Shown: piece by piece, positions 13,901-27,704 of the stretch | Layout of the letters: each line of letters starts with the position of its first letter | Numbering within the stretch: the first letter of the stretch is position 1 | Assembly (NCBI GenBank): GCA_037576195.1 | Contig: CM075102.1 | Location: forward strand, 7,998,001-8,062,000 | Direction: 5' to 3' | DNA length: 64,000 nt | Source: Phytoseiulus persimilis | Taxonomy: Eukaryota; Arthropoda; Arachnida; Mesostigmata; Phytoseiidae | The notes under the pieces: generated by a model | What the model saw: the letters and a program-made list of their open reading frames with translations, nothing else | What the model was told of the DNA's origin: nothing | Databases searched by the model: none | Program-made: the position numbers and the translations under genes

Positions 13901-16900
13901 GAGTTGTATGCAAATTCACCAGTGCAGCGAAGAGGAAAATATCAACAAAAACAGTCTGCCTCCCGCTCGGGCTGTGAGCAGTGAATTCGGACCGAAACAC
14001 GGGATGACTCCAAACTAGGAGACTCCTCTTTGGATTCTAACGGCATAGCATGCAAACTTCGTCCGCGTCTCTGGAGGAAAATTCAGGCGAGACTTCGTCG
14101 ACGTCGGGATTCCCCAGCGGGCGTGAACCTCGGAGGGATTCTCGGTCTGCTTGAAGTTTCAAAGTCAGTTCTCTCACAGAGCGCACGCGGACGATCCCCG
14201 CGTTTCTATTCCATGCTCGACGAAAAACCTGGGGCCATTACTCCGAAATCACATCCGGAACCACGAGATGTGTTTTTGAATCCAGTTCTACGAAACATGA
14301 TCGGTTCTCTCGGTGTGCTGACTCGGTGCATTGTTTATTCACCTGATGACAGCGCATCGTGAATAAGCAAGCGACTTTAGAGTAGACTCTGGTAGCAAAC
14401 AGTTGGCGATGAATGTCATCCGAGCCGTCAGGTATCATCCAGGCGGAAGACGGGAGTACCCACCATTCTCCACGACGCGCCTGTCATTTGCCACCCAGTC
14501 TACAAATCACAGTCTGTCAGACAGCCACACGAGCAGACTCATACTTCAGCATACGAACACCTACAGGCGCTCACGAACAAACGCTTCTGCGTCGATGCAG
14601 ACACGCTGCGTTCGGGATTCCAGCCTCGTGAAGCGACCGGCCGGGCCTCATGACGACCTCGGTGACAATGCGAGATGCATGGCAAAATCACTCAACGACG
14701 AACCTTGAATTTCACGGAACACTAAGTCTATCCTTGACCGTCACGCCACCGATGCGTCCGTAACCAATACGTGGCTTCGGCGTAATCATCTGGTGAACAT
14801 CTGTGAATGCGCTGAATTCTCGGAGGCGGAAATTCTCGGGGAATCTACGGTCAGATCCAACTCTGTCAGAACTAGCAGGGGCAGGACAAGGTGGATTTTC
14901 CATCGGGGGTCTCGATATGCAAAAATGTCCTTCAGGCTTCTGCGAATCAAGGGCGCTTGTATGACCCACGGTGTGAACACGTTGTTCATCAGTATCCGGC
15001 AGGTCTGAAGTGTCGTGAGGCCGTCAGCTACTCTTGGCTGAGGTCTGACTTTCGAAAAAGACTGAATCGAGCAGCGGACCCGGCTTGATTGGATTGGCCT
15101 GATTAACTGGGCGTGATTGGTGAACTTGATCACCTGCGAACTTGTCGCTCTTCTGCTCGGCGATGTTTACCCTACTGCGGCTACCTCCATCGCGCCTGAT
15201 CGCCTTGCTGTCGTTGCTCGCGGCAGATGCGACGCTCAATCGACGACTGTTGAGGAGAAAAAATTTGCTCCGAGCACGGAACGACGGAACACGTGATCAG
15301 CAGTGTAGTGCCCGACTCGACGGCGCGATTAGAACTTTTGACGAAATCGTGGGCAGTCCCACAGAGCGGAGATCAGCTCGTGGAGGCGAGGTATCAAGCC
15401 CCACCGGCCAACCATCCAGTCTTGTCACTCAACAACTGTCAGTCCGCTGGTCAGCTCGAACGCCGGGTGGAACCGGGCGAGACGGAAAAATGGAGGAAAA
15501 TCTTACGTTCAGAGAGGCGCGAGCGAGTCCGAGAAAAATCGAAACGACGGGAGCGCGCTGAAGAGTGAAAAGACTCCACGATTTTGTTCAAATTCTTCAA
15601 CTGTGCCCCTCTGGAGGAAACCTGACCTTTCATTAAACTTCACCAAAACCAGCCGAAGACGGCGGCGGTAGAGAAGGCAGGGGCAGTTCGAACCAGCATG
15701 AAGAAGCAGACTTCGCGCGTCAACGGAGGGAGACGAGGCATTTTCGAGCGGTTAGGGGACGAGTAGAGAAATCGAGGAAAATAATGAAGATGAAATCCGG
15801 AAGAAATGAACCACTACAAACCCACGGGTGTGGAGAGACAGCAGGTCTTATTCACTCAGCTTGAGCAGCCAGCCTGGCAACTTTATTGGCTGTGTGAGCC
15901 TCACTCAATGCGAGTCTCGATCAAAACTGAGAAAAAACACTTGGGATGAATACAGCAGAGACTCCCGAAGGTCTTTGTGCGCATGCGCGTCGCTTCAGAG
16001 AGAACGCCTCGGGAGGATCTAACTTGAGAAGTGAACTCGCGATCCGATAGCTCGGCCCCTGAGCGGAGAAGCTGTAATTTGGTTTCTCGAGCTTCGCAAG
16101 AGAGGGAAATTGAGTTCCGGGGCTCGACATGGAGACTCCACGAGGCGAAGCCCAGCTCACATCCCAGTATTTAGAGTCACCAGGTGAAAGCTCTCCCTCG
16201 TTTTGTTGAAGCTCAATCCTCGGGAGGATTCGAATGTGCCAGAATACCAGACTGCTGGATGCTCATGGAGACTCGTCAAGACTGACTTCGCGCACACGTA
16301 GAATCTTGCCGGTTTCCCTTCCTTTCTTGCTTGCTCAGTCTGTACGAAACTTCGCGGGGATCGCCAATAAAAGTCGAATGCCTCGAAGATCACGATTCTC
16401 CTTGACTTTGATGTCGACAACCCTGCACCGCCCTTTATTCGAATGCGACAAGTAGTCTTGCGTCGATGTGTTTGCATGCATTCTGTTCCGCGATGCGTTT
16501 CTTGATCTTCATGAAGTCCGCGAATCTTTGGAAGAGTTTCCAATAGCGTTCACCCATTGGGGCCAGGGCCGAAAATCTCTAATCCTTTTTACCGTTAAAG
16601 ATTGTTGGCAGGGCATCTAACTATAGAGCGATCGGGATGGCCTTGCTCAAAATGTTCTTTCGATTCTGTTTGAAGACACGTAGTTGGCTGTGGTCCATTG
16701 TTGACTCAAGTCGCACTGCAGAGAGATTCCCCAATCGATTTCATTGAGGTGTGGTCGCAGTTTTCTGTCTGTCCCCCTCTTACACCAGGTGGGCCCTTAT
16801 CGTCTACACAGAGAGACAGAGGTGTAACAATGCAACGAAATACGATCCAACGGCCTTCGCGGACGCCGAACAGAAAAAGGACGAGAATGCGTGTGATTGA

Positions 16901-19900
16901 TTTGAGCCCCATATTCCTCGAGTGGTGTGTTTTGGTGACCAGAAAGTGCTTTGTCCAGAATCCTCCTCATTCCTCCGAGTCTGATCTCCAAAACGCTGCT
17001 CAACACACCGCCGCCGCTTTGCTCTCCCGCTCGACAAGCAGATTCGATCTGGAGCTGGGCTTTGACAGTGGAAGACACGGAGAGGGGTTCACCGGTGCCG
17101 TTCTTTCACTTAGGAGTCAGTCTCCTTCGTTTGATGTTCTCATTATACTCGAAACAAGTTACAACTTTTCATCTTAACCGAAGGTGGCAATGAGCATCGT
17201 CGGACTTCGCAGTGGGACGAGACGCCACCGAATCCAGCCGTCCGCCTCGGTCTGTATGCGCGCTGGCGAGTGCGATCGTGAGTTTCACGCTCTGGGTCAA
17301 TGCCACCGGTAAGGTTTAATTTTTGGGTTACAACTGCGTGAGCCGGCGTCGACACGAAACACTAGACACTCAGTCCAGCTAGCTGACTGACCGTCGAATC
17401 CAAGCAAACATGCGAGTTTTTCCTGCCTGCTTTTCTTCCTCTTCTTGCTCCTCCCCGCGGCTACTTCTCAACATCTTCTGACAATGTTCACGTGGCCGAA
17501 CCACTCGAGAAATAAAGCTTTCGTTCGTGGGAGCGATAGCTCGATCCCCTTCAAGTGCCCGAGACATCGGATCCGAGTTTCGGAGTCGATCCCATGTGGG
17601 ACGGTCGTCCACGCCCGAATTCCCCTGGGATCTAGAAAATTGGGAACATCTGAGTTCGGGTTCGGACTCCGCGGAGGCTCTCAGGCCCAGAGCCCAGTCA
17701 CTTTTTCGGCCTGTCTCGGAGTCCTGGCGGCTCACCTGCGCCACGATCTCCACCGCTCACACCCGAATCCTGTCGCTGCCGGAGATGGTCGGCCTGTGAG
17801 TCGACTTGACCGTAAATTCATGGCGATCATTTTGAATGCGGACAAGGCCACGTTCCCTGATTCAAGAAATCCGACAGAAATGAAGCGGATGTTCTGAAAT
17901 CTGCGGAAACCCTTGGCTGATAGTTGCCTTTGCGCTCTGGCAACGTGACAGGGATATTCCGTTCCGACATCATCGGGACGATTACCCTGCACGATGAGGA
18001 GCGTGCTTGCTTGAAAATCATTGTTGTTTGGACACTGCTCCTCAAAAGCGTCGCCGTCAAGCAGGGAAGGGTTGTAACATCTCCCGACGACGGAAGTGCT
18101 GTTACTCAATTTTACGAGTCACATGCACAAATTCCTCGTCGTCGATAATGCAAGAGTGAGGTTGTTGGAGACATCTTGATGTGTGTAATGCAGACGAAGA
18201 CATCCGAGCGTGGAACAAGACAAATCACGAGAGGAGAAGCACGGCCGTCAAAAATAATGGTTATGCTCGACCTCGTTTCTTCTAGGAATCGGGAATATAT
18301 TTCGATTTTGAGCCCCTCCAGCGAACAATATAAGAGAGGAATATGAGTAAAAGACGAGAAATATTAGCGTCGGATGAGCCTAATCCCACGTCGTCCAAGA
18401 CCATTGTTCGGGGCTAGAGAGGCAGACATAATCCCCGGTGTTGATGCTGACGACAGACGTCAGCGCCGCGCCACAGATGCCCTCGGTGACGCTCATGTCG
18501 AAGTGGTCATCTTCTGAAAAGTCGGAGCCTTTGTGCTTTCTCAGCCGCGATTCCCACTCGGCTCGTTTACGATCCCAAATCTTACCAGCCACCAAAACTC
18601 AGAGAGCCGCCGATTGTTCCTTCTGAAACAGTAGAACATCCGGCTGCGTTTCGCCGAAACAGTAGTTCTTCCAGTGCTCATTCTCCTGTTGTCGTAGCGT
18701 ATTGCAGACGTTGGAGGCTGACTTGGAAGTTCAGGAGTGCGGAGAAAAACGAAGATTCAGGAGCATGATACAGTGCGAAAACATGACGGATTTGATCTCG
18801 CCTGATTCTTAGCGAAGAGCTTACATCTCGATGTTCTCTTCGAGTAACATGAGGCAATCCAAATAAATCTCGAAATCGTGGAGGCGGAACAGCCGATCGT
18901 GAGAAATAAAAAAGGCAATTCACGACTTCGTCCGACGGCGTCCGATGAGAGCTTACCCGGCTTTTCAGAAGGTCGGTCCATAGCCCGAAGTTGTTCGAAG
19001 GTTCTGTTCCTTGGCGAGAGAACCGTGTATCGGAGTGCCGAGTAAGAAACTCCGATAAGCTTATCGCTGAGCTCAGTTAATCCCGACTCCTACCAGAAGA
19101 AGAATTTGTCATCAGTTGTCAACGGAGAATGTTGAGAACGACATCGGATTCAGCAGCTCGGAAATAATTTCTCGACAACCATTGGCTCCAAGTTGATTCA
19201 TCCTGCAGACATTCAGGTTCGGTTGGTACTTGATGTTTTTGACGAGTCCCCCGGCGGAAGTTAATCAAGAGGTGGAGATAACTCTTATCGAGCCTACAGA
19301 AGATATTCGTTCTTTCGTTCCCAAATTTTGGGTCACAGAAAATCCGTCATCCAGTGTTGACCTGAACTCGATGAAATGTGTTCAAGCAATCGACGTGATC
19401 GTCGCCGAATTTTCTCCGCCCAAAACACAATCTCATCCAATTCGAATCGCGGTACATTCATGATAGATGAGCTCCCAATCGCTGAAGTCTCGACGGAGAG
19501 AACGGGGTGACATGCAGAAAAAAGGACACTCTCACGTAGAACAGATTATGAACGACCATGACATAAGGAACAATAACATTTTGTCGAACAGATTCCCACA
19601 GAACGTTTGGCGGATAAAGGCTCGCTGCGGTTGTTCGACAAGAGCTCTTCGTGGTCGTGGACAGCGCCCGCCAGAAGAAAAAAAAAACTCGTTTTTCGAC
19701 AAACACCGATGGTTAGAGTCAAACATTTTCAAAATAATAAGATAGAATTACGCTGAACTGTCTGAGTGTCGGTTGTTCGCGCACTTGAACGCCGAAAAGC
19801 ATCGCGAGCTGTTTTCGCTTTTTCTGCCTCGTCTGAAGTTCCAACAGTCAGCAGATAGCTTCAGCACTTACTATCGTTTCTCGAGAAAACTGTGAAGGGA

Positions 19901-22900
19901 GAAAAGAAGAGTTTACCCGCTGCTCGGGAACGAAACATGCTTACTGTCGACGTAAGCAAATAAATAACGTGTCTGCCGGGAGGAGAGGCTTTCAGGGAGG
20001 AAAACAACGAACCACTGTTTAATGAATAAACTGTGTCAAGCAGCTCCAGGTGGCGATCACTATGGTGGCGAGCACGACGGAGCGTTTCTCCATGCTTGAA
20101 GCTCGGACCGTGGAGCGTAATTACTGCCGCGAATCCGTCGTATGCGGTCGGAAGCCGACAAGACTGTCGTGGCCTAGAAGTTTCCAATTGAATAATTATC
20201 GTTGTGACTTCTTCTATCATTGACCAGCTCTGAGGCTTGCCCACATTTCTCCATCTAGCCTGAACTATTTTGGCGGCATCAGCACAGGCGCGGGGCGGTC
20301 ACGCAGCTGCTCTAATGAGGAAAACGTCGCAATGACGCATGAATTTACAACAACGAGGATAACGAGCGAGATCACCGGAATGTAGGAAGGGGACTGCTAT
20401 AGTTCTACAGGATTATTTCATGTACTATGTCGTATTATAAAACGAAGGAGCAATCAACCGTGTTCAGCAAAGGAGCCGGGAGCGTTCCGAGGTGTTGTTC
20501 TGAAACAAAGTCTCGCTAGCGTGCAGTGGGGAGCTCCGGGTCGTCATTGCAGAAGTGAATTTCCCGGTAGTTTCCGTGTATCCTCGGAACCCAGTGCAGC
20601 CAATGAATTACTCGTCTCGACATCAGCTCTAACTGACCTTGTCTCGGCTCCAGGAGTCCTCGATGCTTTTGGATCGCGGTCTCAATAATTTTCAATGAGG
20701 GTAAACTAATGGAGCAGTCCGGAGCTGAGTCCGAGTCTAAGACAAACGATATTTCTCGGGAAACGGTAAAAGTGCATTCTGGGGTGATTCGACACTCCTA
20801 ATTACGTAACAATTCGCAAGCGGCCTTGGGTCTTGCGCGGGAGGGCGCGGCTTGACGACAGCGACGTGAACGACAACTCCGGCACGCCTCCCTGCAGAGC
20901 CTGCACAGAGAACCGTTCAGAAAAATGTACGTTTCTTCTCTACTACGCGCAGCTCATGCGGCGCCACAAGGTGGAGAGAGCGCGTGCTGACAATCCAAGG
21001 GTCTCTTCAAAACCAATTCGTACTCCGTTCGCGGTCACGGACACACTCCGTGGCAGACTTCTGAATCGCGCATCCAGCGCATCGAGCTCCCAAGTCGGCG
21101 TCAGAATCTGGCCCCGTTTCTGTCGCTTGGAAGCTTCTCCCTTCCATCATCTTGTGTCCGAATCAATGTCTCTTCTCTGGCGATGCTGAGACGATGTCGT
21201 CAAACCATGCACCGCGCTTCCAATTTTTTTCTTCACCCAGTTTGGTCTGACCGGGCATAGTCGAAAGAAGGAGGGGCGGGCCGTGCGCGAGAAGAGGAAA
21301 CAACGTTGTTTAGTTGCACGCCCTGTCCGTCTTTGATCAGCCGACGCGAGCTCCAGCGGACGCCTGGTCGTGCTTGGCTCACGTGCCCAGCAGATCACAT
21401 GAACGACCAGTGGAGTAGGAGACGAGAACCCGTTGAAAGTGATGGCGACCACTCGTTGGACATCTTCGGAGAATCTCGTTCGAGAATACCCGGAGACTTT
21501 TGAAATTTCACCACTTCAGATATTCTTCCGTCGAATTCGTGACCATGGCTCGCAACCAGGGGCAGCTGCAAGTAACCGAAGAATGATTACGACTGGATTC
21601 GAGCTGTGATCTTGGAAAAAAACGTGAGGGATAAAAAGTGGGCTTCCATGAACAAGAGTGCATGAGCGGACCTGGATGCATACGAAACCGGAGGATCGCG
21701 CTGCGGGACGTCACGAACAAACATTCCATCTAGCGATTCCCTTGACTTTCGGTGACTGTCGAGGACATCTTCGGGGAAGATTCCGGGGAGAGGAAGAGAC
21801 GACCCAAACCCCCCACATAAACCGTATTTCCCCTCATTGACGCGTTGAGGCGTCCGCCCATGGATGAGACACTTTCACTGGACTGGCACCGCGTGGAAGA
21901 GTAGAAAAGAGGAGAGGGATGCTGAATGAGCGTGGAGCTCCGGTTCTCACCGCTTCGAGATCAGCAGCCCAATGAAATTCCGGTGTTTCCCTCTGTCAGG
22001 GAGTCGGTTCGCTACGCGATCAGCGGCTCATTCACTTCTTGATGACTTCGGCTCGCTCAGAAACAACCGATCAACAGCTAAGAAGTGAATGGAATCACTA
22101 ATTCCATCCGAGACATGAACAGGCTCACATGCGAGCATGCTTCGCTAGCGCCCCAGCTGCCAGCACTGGCGCAACTCTTCAACGAAATAACCGATGTACC
22201 TCTATCGGGCAATCATCAAAAGCCGAGCAAGCATAGTGCTGATCCGCTCGAGGGGAGAACGGCGATCCCTGAAGAAGCTTTCTATCTCCGACTTCAAACC
22301 TTACGGTCCCATTCATCGAACATGTGCGTGCATGCCCGAATTCCCCCATGAGACGCCACAATGAGCTCAGAGAAGCGATTGAAGCTTTCGTTCGTCGGCT
22401 GCAGCACTGCGATAGCACCGGGTAAAAATTGACAGAGAGAAGAATCGAGAGAACAGAGTTGATCCGACTCTATCGCTTGCTCCCAATCCGCAGTTTATCG
22501 CGAAGGGAAGAAAAAATCTATGAATACTGCGAGAGTATACATGGAAGACCAAGCTGCCGATATCGAGTAGAGGAGTAACAGGAAGGGAAACTCTAGCTGC
22601 TCGAGCTGCCAGTGCCGAAGTGACAACTGGATAACGCAGCACGAGAAGCGGAAAATGACTCTTGGAGGAAGGAAGCGAGCTCTGCGCGACAGACCTATAG
22701 ATCCAGACGCGCAATAACAGATGAAGACTCATAAGAGAGGAACATGAATATTTGGGGAAATCAGCTCGAACCGTCATGTTCGTCTCGGCGTCCATCGTCT
22801 GGTCTGCCGTTCCGTTGACGGGCACCCGCGCGGGTGGCTGAGCGGGCGCGGGTGCGTTAATTGCGTACCACCGACGTTCACCGCCCGCGCCTTCAAATCA

Positions 22901-25900
22901 CCTTTCCTAGACAAGAGCATAGCTTCCGCCGCTGGAGACGAAAAGATAGAAGAAAAACGGACGACGTCGACGTTGTCCTAGATGATTTCCACGGTGCGCA
23001 ACAACAATGGACGGTGGCAAAAGTTTCAAGATAACTGATCTTGCGTTGACTGACTGCTCTACCCGCTGGGCGATTCAAAAATTTGCTTGCACGAGTGAAG
23101 AGTCCACGCAGCTTCTTTTTGTTCTTTTTCGACGTCATAGGCTCATCTACCGCACGACACGGCGTCAAAAAGAAGAATATCTTCAAATCAAGTTGCACGC
23201 AAGTGCTGATGACGATTGTCCACTAGCTTGCCCATCCGTCACTTTTCCAGTCCGGCTGGGGGCCCCTCCGTCTGACGGCGTCTGTTCGCACGTATTCGAC
23301 GAATGCATCGCGACGTATCTTCCTCGTTTTAGCTCACAGTTTGCTTCTTCATCTTGCTGAGCAGTCCAACGAAGCGACCCTCTAGAATCGTCGTCCTTGC
23401 CAATCGCTGCATGGAGTCCGTGGGGTGATAATCGAAGTCAATGTAGTCTACTTGTTTTTTTTTTTCGATCGGTTCCGGCAGTCCCCATCCATTTCCTCTT
23501 CCTCACATTTGATCATCCATCCTCCCTCCACCCTGAAAGTATTGTGAATCCGATGGGGTGTGATGACAGTTTGTTTTCCAGCTCTACTGTAACGATGTCG
23601 AGCGAGTTTTTGGAACATTGCATTTGCTCATCGTGAAAGGTGGAAGACTTTTCGCGCGGCTACTTCGACTCAGCAGTAAATCAACGTTCTGTTTTCGGTA
23701 CATGAGTCCCTTAAGCCCCCACGGCATACTCTTCGTGCAGTTCTCCGTGTATTCCACGGGAGTCTTGACAAGGGGAGAGAGTTGGTTCCGGGCCGTACCG
23801 TCACCAAGGAGTCTTCGCAGGAAATTACATTGCAACACTTCACTTTGACTATAACATATTGTACATGGTTATATTTTACCGGGATTAGCACCGTAAATAT
23901 CGTCAGTACCGAGTTAGCGGGCGCCCACACGCCTGTCCGAACTACTTTCTTCGTTTGTTTGAGATAATTAAGCTTTCTCACACTGTTGCTGCCGACCCTG
24001 CGTTACCGGTAGAGCCAAGATGCCGTCGGCTGACTTAGACTGTTCCATTGTCGTGAAGCCCGAACTACGCCGCCCCGTCAATCCACCGGGAAGAACTCAT
24101 ATTGAGAGATTTCTACAGACCCCCGTATCTGGCGAAGGGCAGCGTCATTCATAGATGCTACTGGACGTGGCTCCGGATGGCGATTAAGCTCGACTTGATC
24201 CATCTTGGGACTCAATATCCGGCTCAGTTTTCCTCTAACAAAGCCATCTCGGGATTCATGGCTCGATGTGCAGTTGGGTTCTGTGAGATTGATCTGCGGT
24301 TGAGCCGCAGCTGCCTGCAGTGGTTGCTGCCGTCAAGATTCGAGTGCTGGCTAGATGAAGAAGTGTGGGCTACATGTAGGCCGAGGTAGAGTAGAAAGCT
24401 TGAAGTCAATTGATATCGCGTGACGCCCCAACTACTGCCTGGGTGTCCTCAGAGGGGGTGATTTCACGGTAGTCTCGAGGCGTTATCTCGGATGCGGACG
24501 GACGACGTATACCCTCCGCTTCCGCCCAAGAGAGTGTCAGGGAAAGTTCCTCTTGGGTCACTTGAATCGCTCCATCCACACCTGCGCAGACAACCAGCAG
24601 AGCGTCTCCTGCGTCGAGTCGACTCAGCCAAATGGAGCAGGCGGGCGAGCGGGGAAGTGATCGGGGTGATCCTCGGCCAGAAGTTCCATTAACGGACACG
24701 AGAAGTACTGTTTGATAGTTTGATGCCACGACGCGATTTTGGCGCTCGTTCAGTCGGCTCGCACCTGAATAAATCAATCGACGATCCATTGTGTGCGCGC
24801 AATACCTCGGCGAAGCAACCCGCGGTCGATACGCGGAGGGGAAATGCACAAGAGACGGGAACGGAGCGATGAGAGGCAAATCGCAGGAGCAGCAGAAGGA
24901 CGAGAGGCGAGTGAGTTCTCTTTAAAATTCCACTCCAGACAAGCTGCTTTCGACGGATATTTCTGCGGCTACGGTGGCCGCCTTCCGCATTGTTGTTTTC
25001 TATCGCATCCGATGCTGCCACTCTTCTGACGTGCTGTGTGTTTGACTGTTTGTTGTTCGAGTCAGTCAATCATTGAACGCGCGCGCGAGCAACCGCGAGC
25101 GAGCGAACAAGTGAATCGCCACCAGCAGAGCACTTGGATGTGCACCACAGCCGCAACTATGAGCGACAACAGCCACGTCACGGGATGACAAGTCCTCCTA
25201 TGCGTGTTCAGTGCGCATCTCCGAACGTATACTTTCGTTTGCATTTGACAATTCAATACACCGCGTCTGGCAGTTCGTGTCCATGCTCTGGGGACCCGAG
25301 ATTGAAGCGAATGGCTTTGACGACCCCGGGATGTGCGCCTTTGATCGAGCGTCTCCAGACCTTCGGCTCCTAACGCCTCACCTGCAGAAACTAATCTTCT
25401 AGATTCTGAGATTTGAACGTTCGACTCCATGAAGTTACCAGCTCAAGATCCTCTACCATGGTCCGGTGACACGTCTAGCGAACCTTATAAATCTGAGGGA
25501 GTCGTAACAACCTTTCTTGAGAGGTTGAGAGCGATTCCGGTCGAGATCTATTCATTCTTCACGCTCGACTGGATACTTTCTGAGTTGCTCTGGGCACGTT
25601 TCCGAAAATGTCACTCTAGCAGGGTTGCAGGGACACATGTAGGGTCCTCGCTCTGCAGTGCCCGTTGGAGGTCTGCAGCAGAGCTTCGGAAATTGACACT
25701 CGAGACTTTTGAGCGCTAAGACTCCGGTCGAGCGCTCCTTCTCCAGTCGGCGGATCCGATCTCCGTCTCGGTTTTCTTCCGTTGGTGCTTGTGCCGGGTA
25801 TATCTTCAAGTCTTGTTGTGTCCGCTTGCAGGTTTCGGTTTCGTCGTCTCGGCTGTCGGAAAAATTCGATTCAGCTGACTAGGGTTTCTCGGTGAATCAA

Positions 25901-27704
25901 CTCCTGCCGCAGAAGAGCAGCATGGCGAAAGCCGGCGGCAGGAGTGACAACGACGACGATGTCTGGCGATAAATTCTGTTTGCAATTTGAAAACTTTTTC
26001 TTGCTCCTCTCCCTGCCGGCGCTCGCTAACGAGGCGTTACAAAGTAGATAAGCAGCCGAAGACACCATCGAGTGATATTTATACACGAAGAGACAGACAA
26101 AAACCAGCCGACCGGGGACCGAACAGCAAACGGATTCGTACAATAGGCGAACGAGTCGTGATGGATTCCAAAGGTTTGGATTCTCCATGCTTCGTTCCCC
26201 GACGTTTATCGCCATTGAATCTCTCCACCTCTGTCGGCGTCGCCATGTCGTTCTTGTGCAGCGCGTCTCAAACCCCCATTGGATCCGCAATTCGGCTGAG
26301 GAGCTTCCCTGAGCTCGATGTCTCTGATCTTGTTTCCTCAGCCATTCGCCTCTACAGAATCTCTGCAGGCGGTCTTCAGCTCCGAACGTGCTCCGGAACT
26401 TGCAGCAGGGGCCTCGAACGCTAGCCCGGGAATCTTCCTACGGTCTGTCCGCGGGACCAGGCATCTTTTGTTATTCGGAAATGTCAATCTCTCCCATCTT
26501 GTGGTCTGTGACCATTCGCGACAGCGAGCCGCATCGTGGGGAGGGTCGATCTGGCCCGCAAAACGCACGAACCGAGATCTGATTCACACATTGATCAAAA
26601 TGCTCCGCGCGTCAATCATTTCTAAGTGACTGTTCCACGACCGTCGACAAGAGAGGTAGACCTTCTCCAGACAGGAGTCCAGATTAAATCTTCAAATCGA
26701 GTCAGCGGTTCAGTTGCATCTCCGGACCGAGCTTTCGCTGTAAACGCATCTTTAGACAGAGCCTTCTTCTTCCTCACCCCTTCATCCATCTGTCTTTCTA
26801 TCAAGATGATTCCATGAATTACGGCACTGATTGATGGAAAGGATTGACACTCATGGAGAACGACCGCGCGACGGGTCGACAGACGTTGATTAAGACGGGC
26901 GTCAAGTCTAAGACAGAATCCTCTTGTCGCGTGTGTCTTCAGAGACATCGCAGATGATCTCATCTCCACAGTTCGCATCCAATCCGCTTTCTTCTCAGTA
27001 CGATTCTTCTCATGTTTCTCTCCGTAGCGAATGAACGAAACTTTCGGTCTTGAACGATCGTTGTCTGACACGGCTCTGATTTTGCCCGATATCGTTGCGA
27101 GATTTTCGCCCTCTTCCCTGTCTGCTCTTTCGACAAAACACAGAAGAAAACGATTTCCCTGCTGTAGGTAGTCCTGTCGAAACGGAATCGCTTTCTCCTC
27201 GGATCGAAATAGCCGATCGAAAGAATCGTTCGTATTGTTGTAGAATTTATTGCATACTAGATGGTTCTAGCTCCAAGCGGTATCGTTGTCTTCGCCCGTA
27301 GTTTACTGATGTATGTTGTGCCGAAAAAATTCAGGGGTCGGATTCGCAGATCCTTGTCGAGATACACCGTCTTGTGTACGCTTCGAACAAATAGATGGCT
27401 GCATTGGCTGGAAATCCATACGGAGTCCTATTCGGAACGGAGCTGATCCCACCCGGCGATCTGAACACTTTCCAAATCGCTGGAAACGGGCTTGTGCCAA
27501 ACCTTTTCCATCCCGAAGTTCTGCGGCCAGTTCCATTATACTAGTTTTTAAAAAACCACTGATAAGCACTGTGTTGGCAGACCATTTCGACTTTCTGAGA
27601 ATAACGATGGACAGCTAGCCGGACCCCATGGGATCGTCTAATCGCTCTGAGATCTATGTCAACTCGAGCAGTTCTTAACGGTCTTTTTTTTCGTTTTCTT
27701 GCAG
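10905..27704. other. Region without a provable gene upstream of Spire exon 1
   Basis: If the candidate exon at 10789-10904 is real, this is one 16.8 kb intron; otherwise it is 5' flank or intron of unknown extent. No conserved domain was seen in any frame. Coding-like open stretches on mixed strands are noted at 15163-15561 +, 18380-18595 -, 20833-21189 +, 22367-22900 - and 24406-24789 -. No tRNA or intact mobile element was recognised. Confidence 0.5.
24406..24789 (-). CDS. Uncharacterised 127-residue antisense open frame
   Basis: An ATG in a fair start context (cacacaATGG) opens 127 codons ending in TGA. The C-terminal half uses G or C at most third positions and reads like a real protein (CAGVDGAIQVTQEELSLTLS), acidic with no Lys. 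I do not recognise a family, signal peptide or membrane segment. It lies upstream of the Spire exons on the other strand. An open frame of this length also occurs by chance in 64 kb, so this is a candidate only; it could also be one exon of a longer gene. Confidence 0.18.
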   Translation of the reverse strand: MDRRLIYSGASRLNERQNRVVASNYQTVLLVSVNGTSGRGSPRSLPRSPACSIWLSRLDAGDALLVVCAGVDGAIQVTQEELSLTLSWAEAEGIRRPSASEITPRDYREITPSEDTQAVVGASRDIN

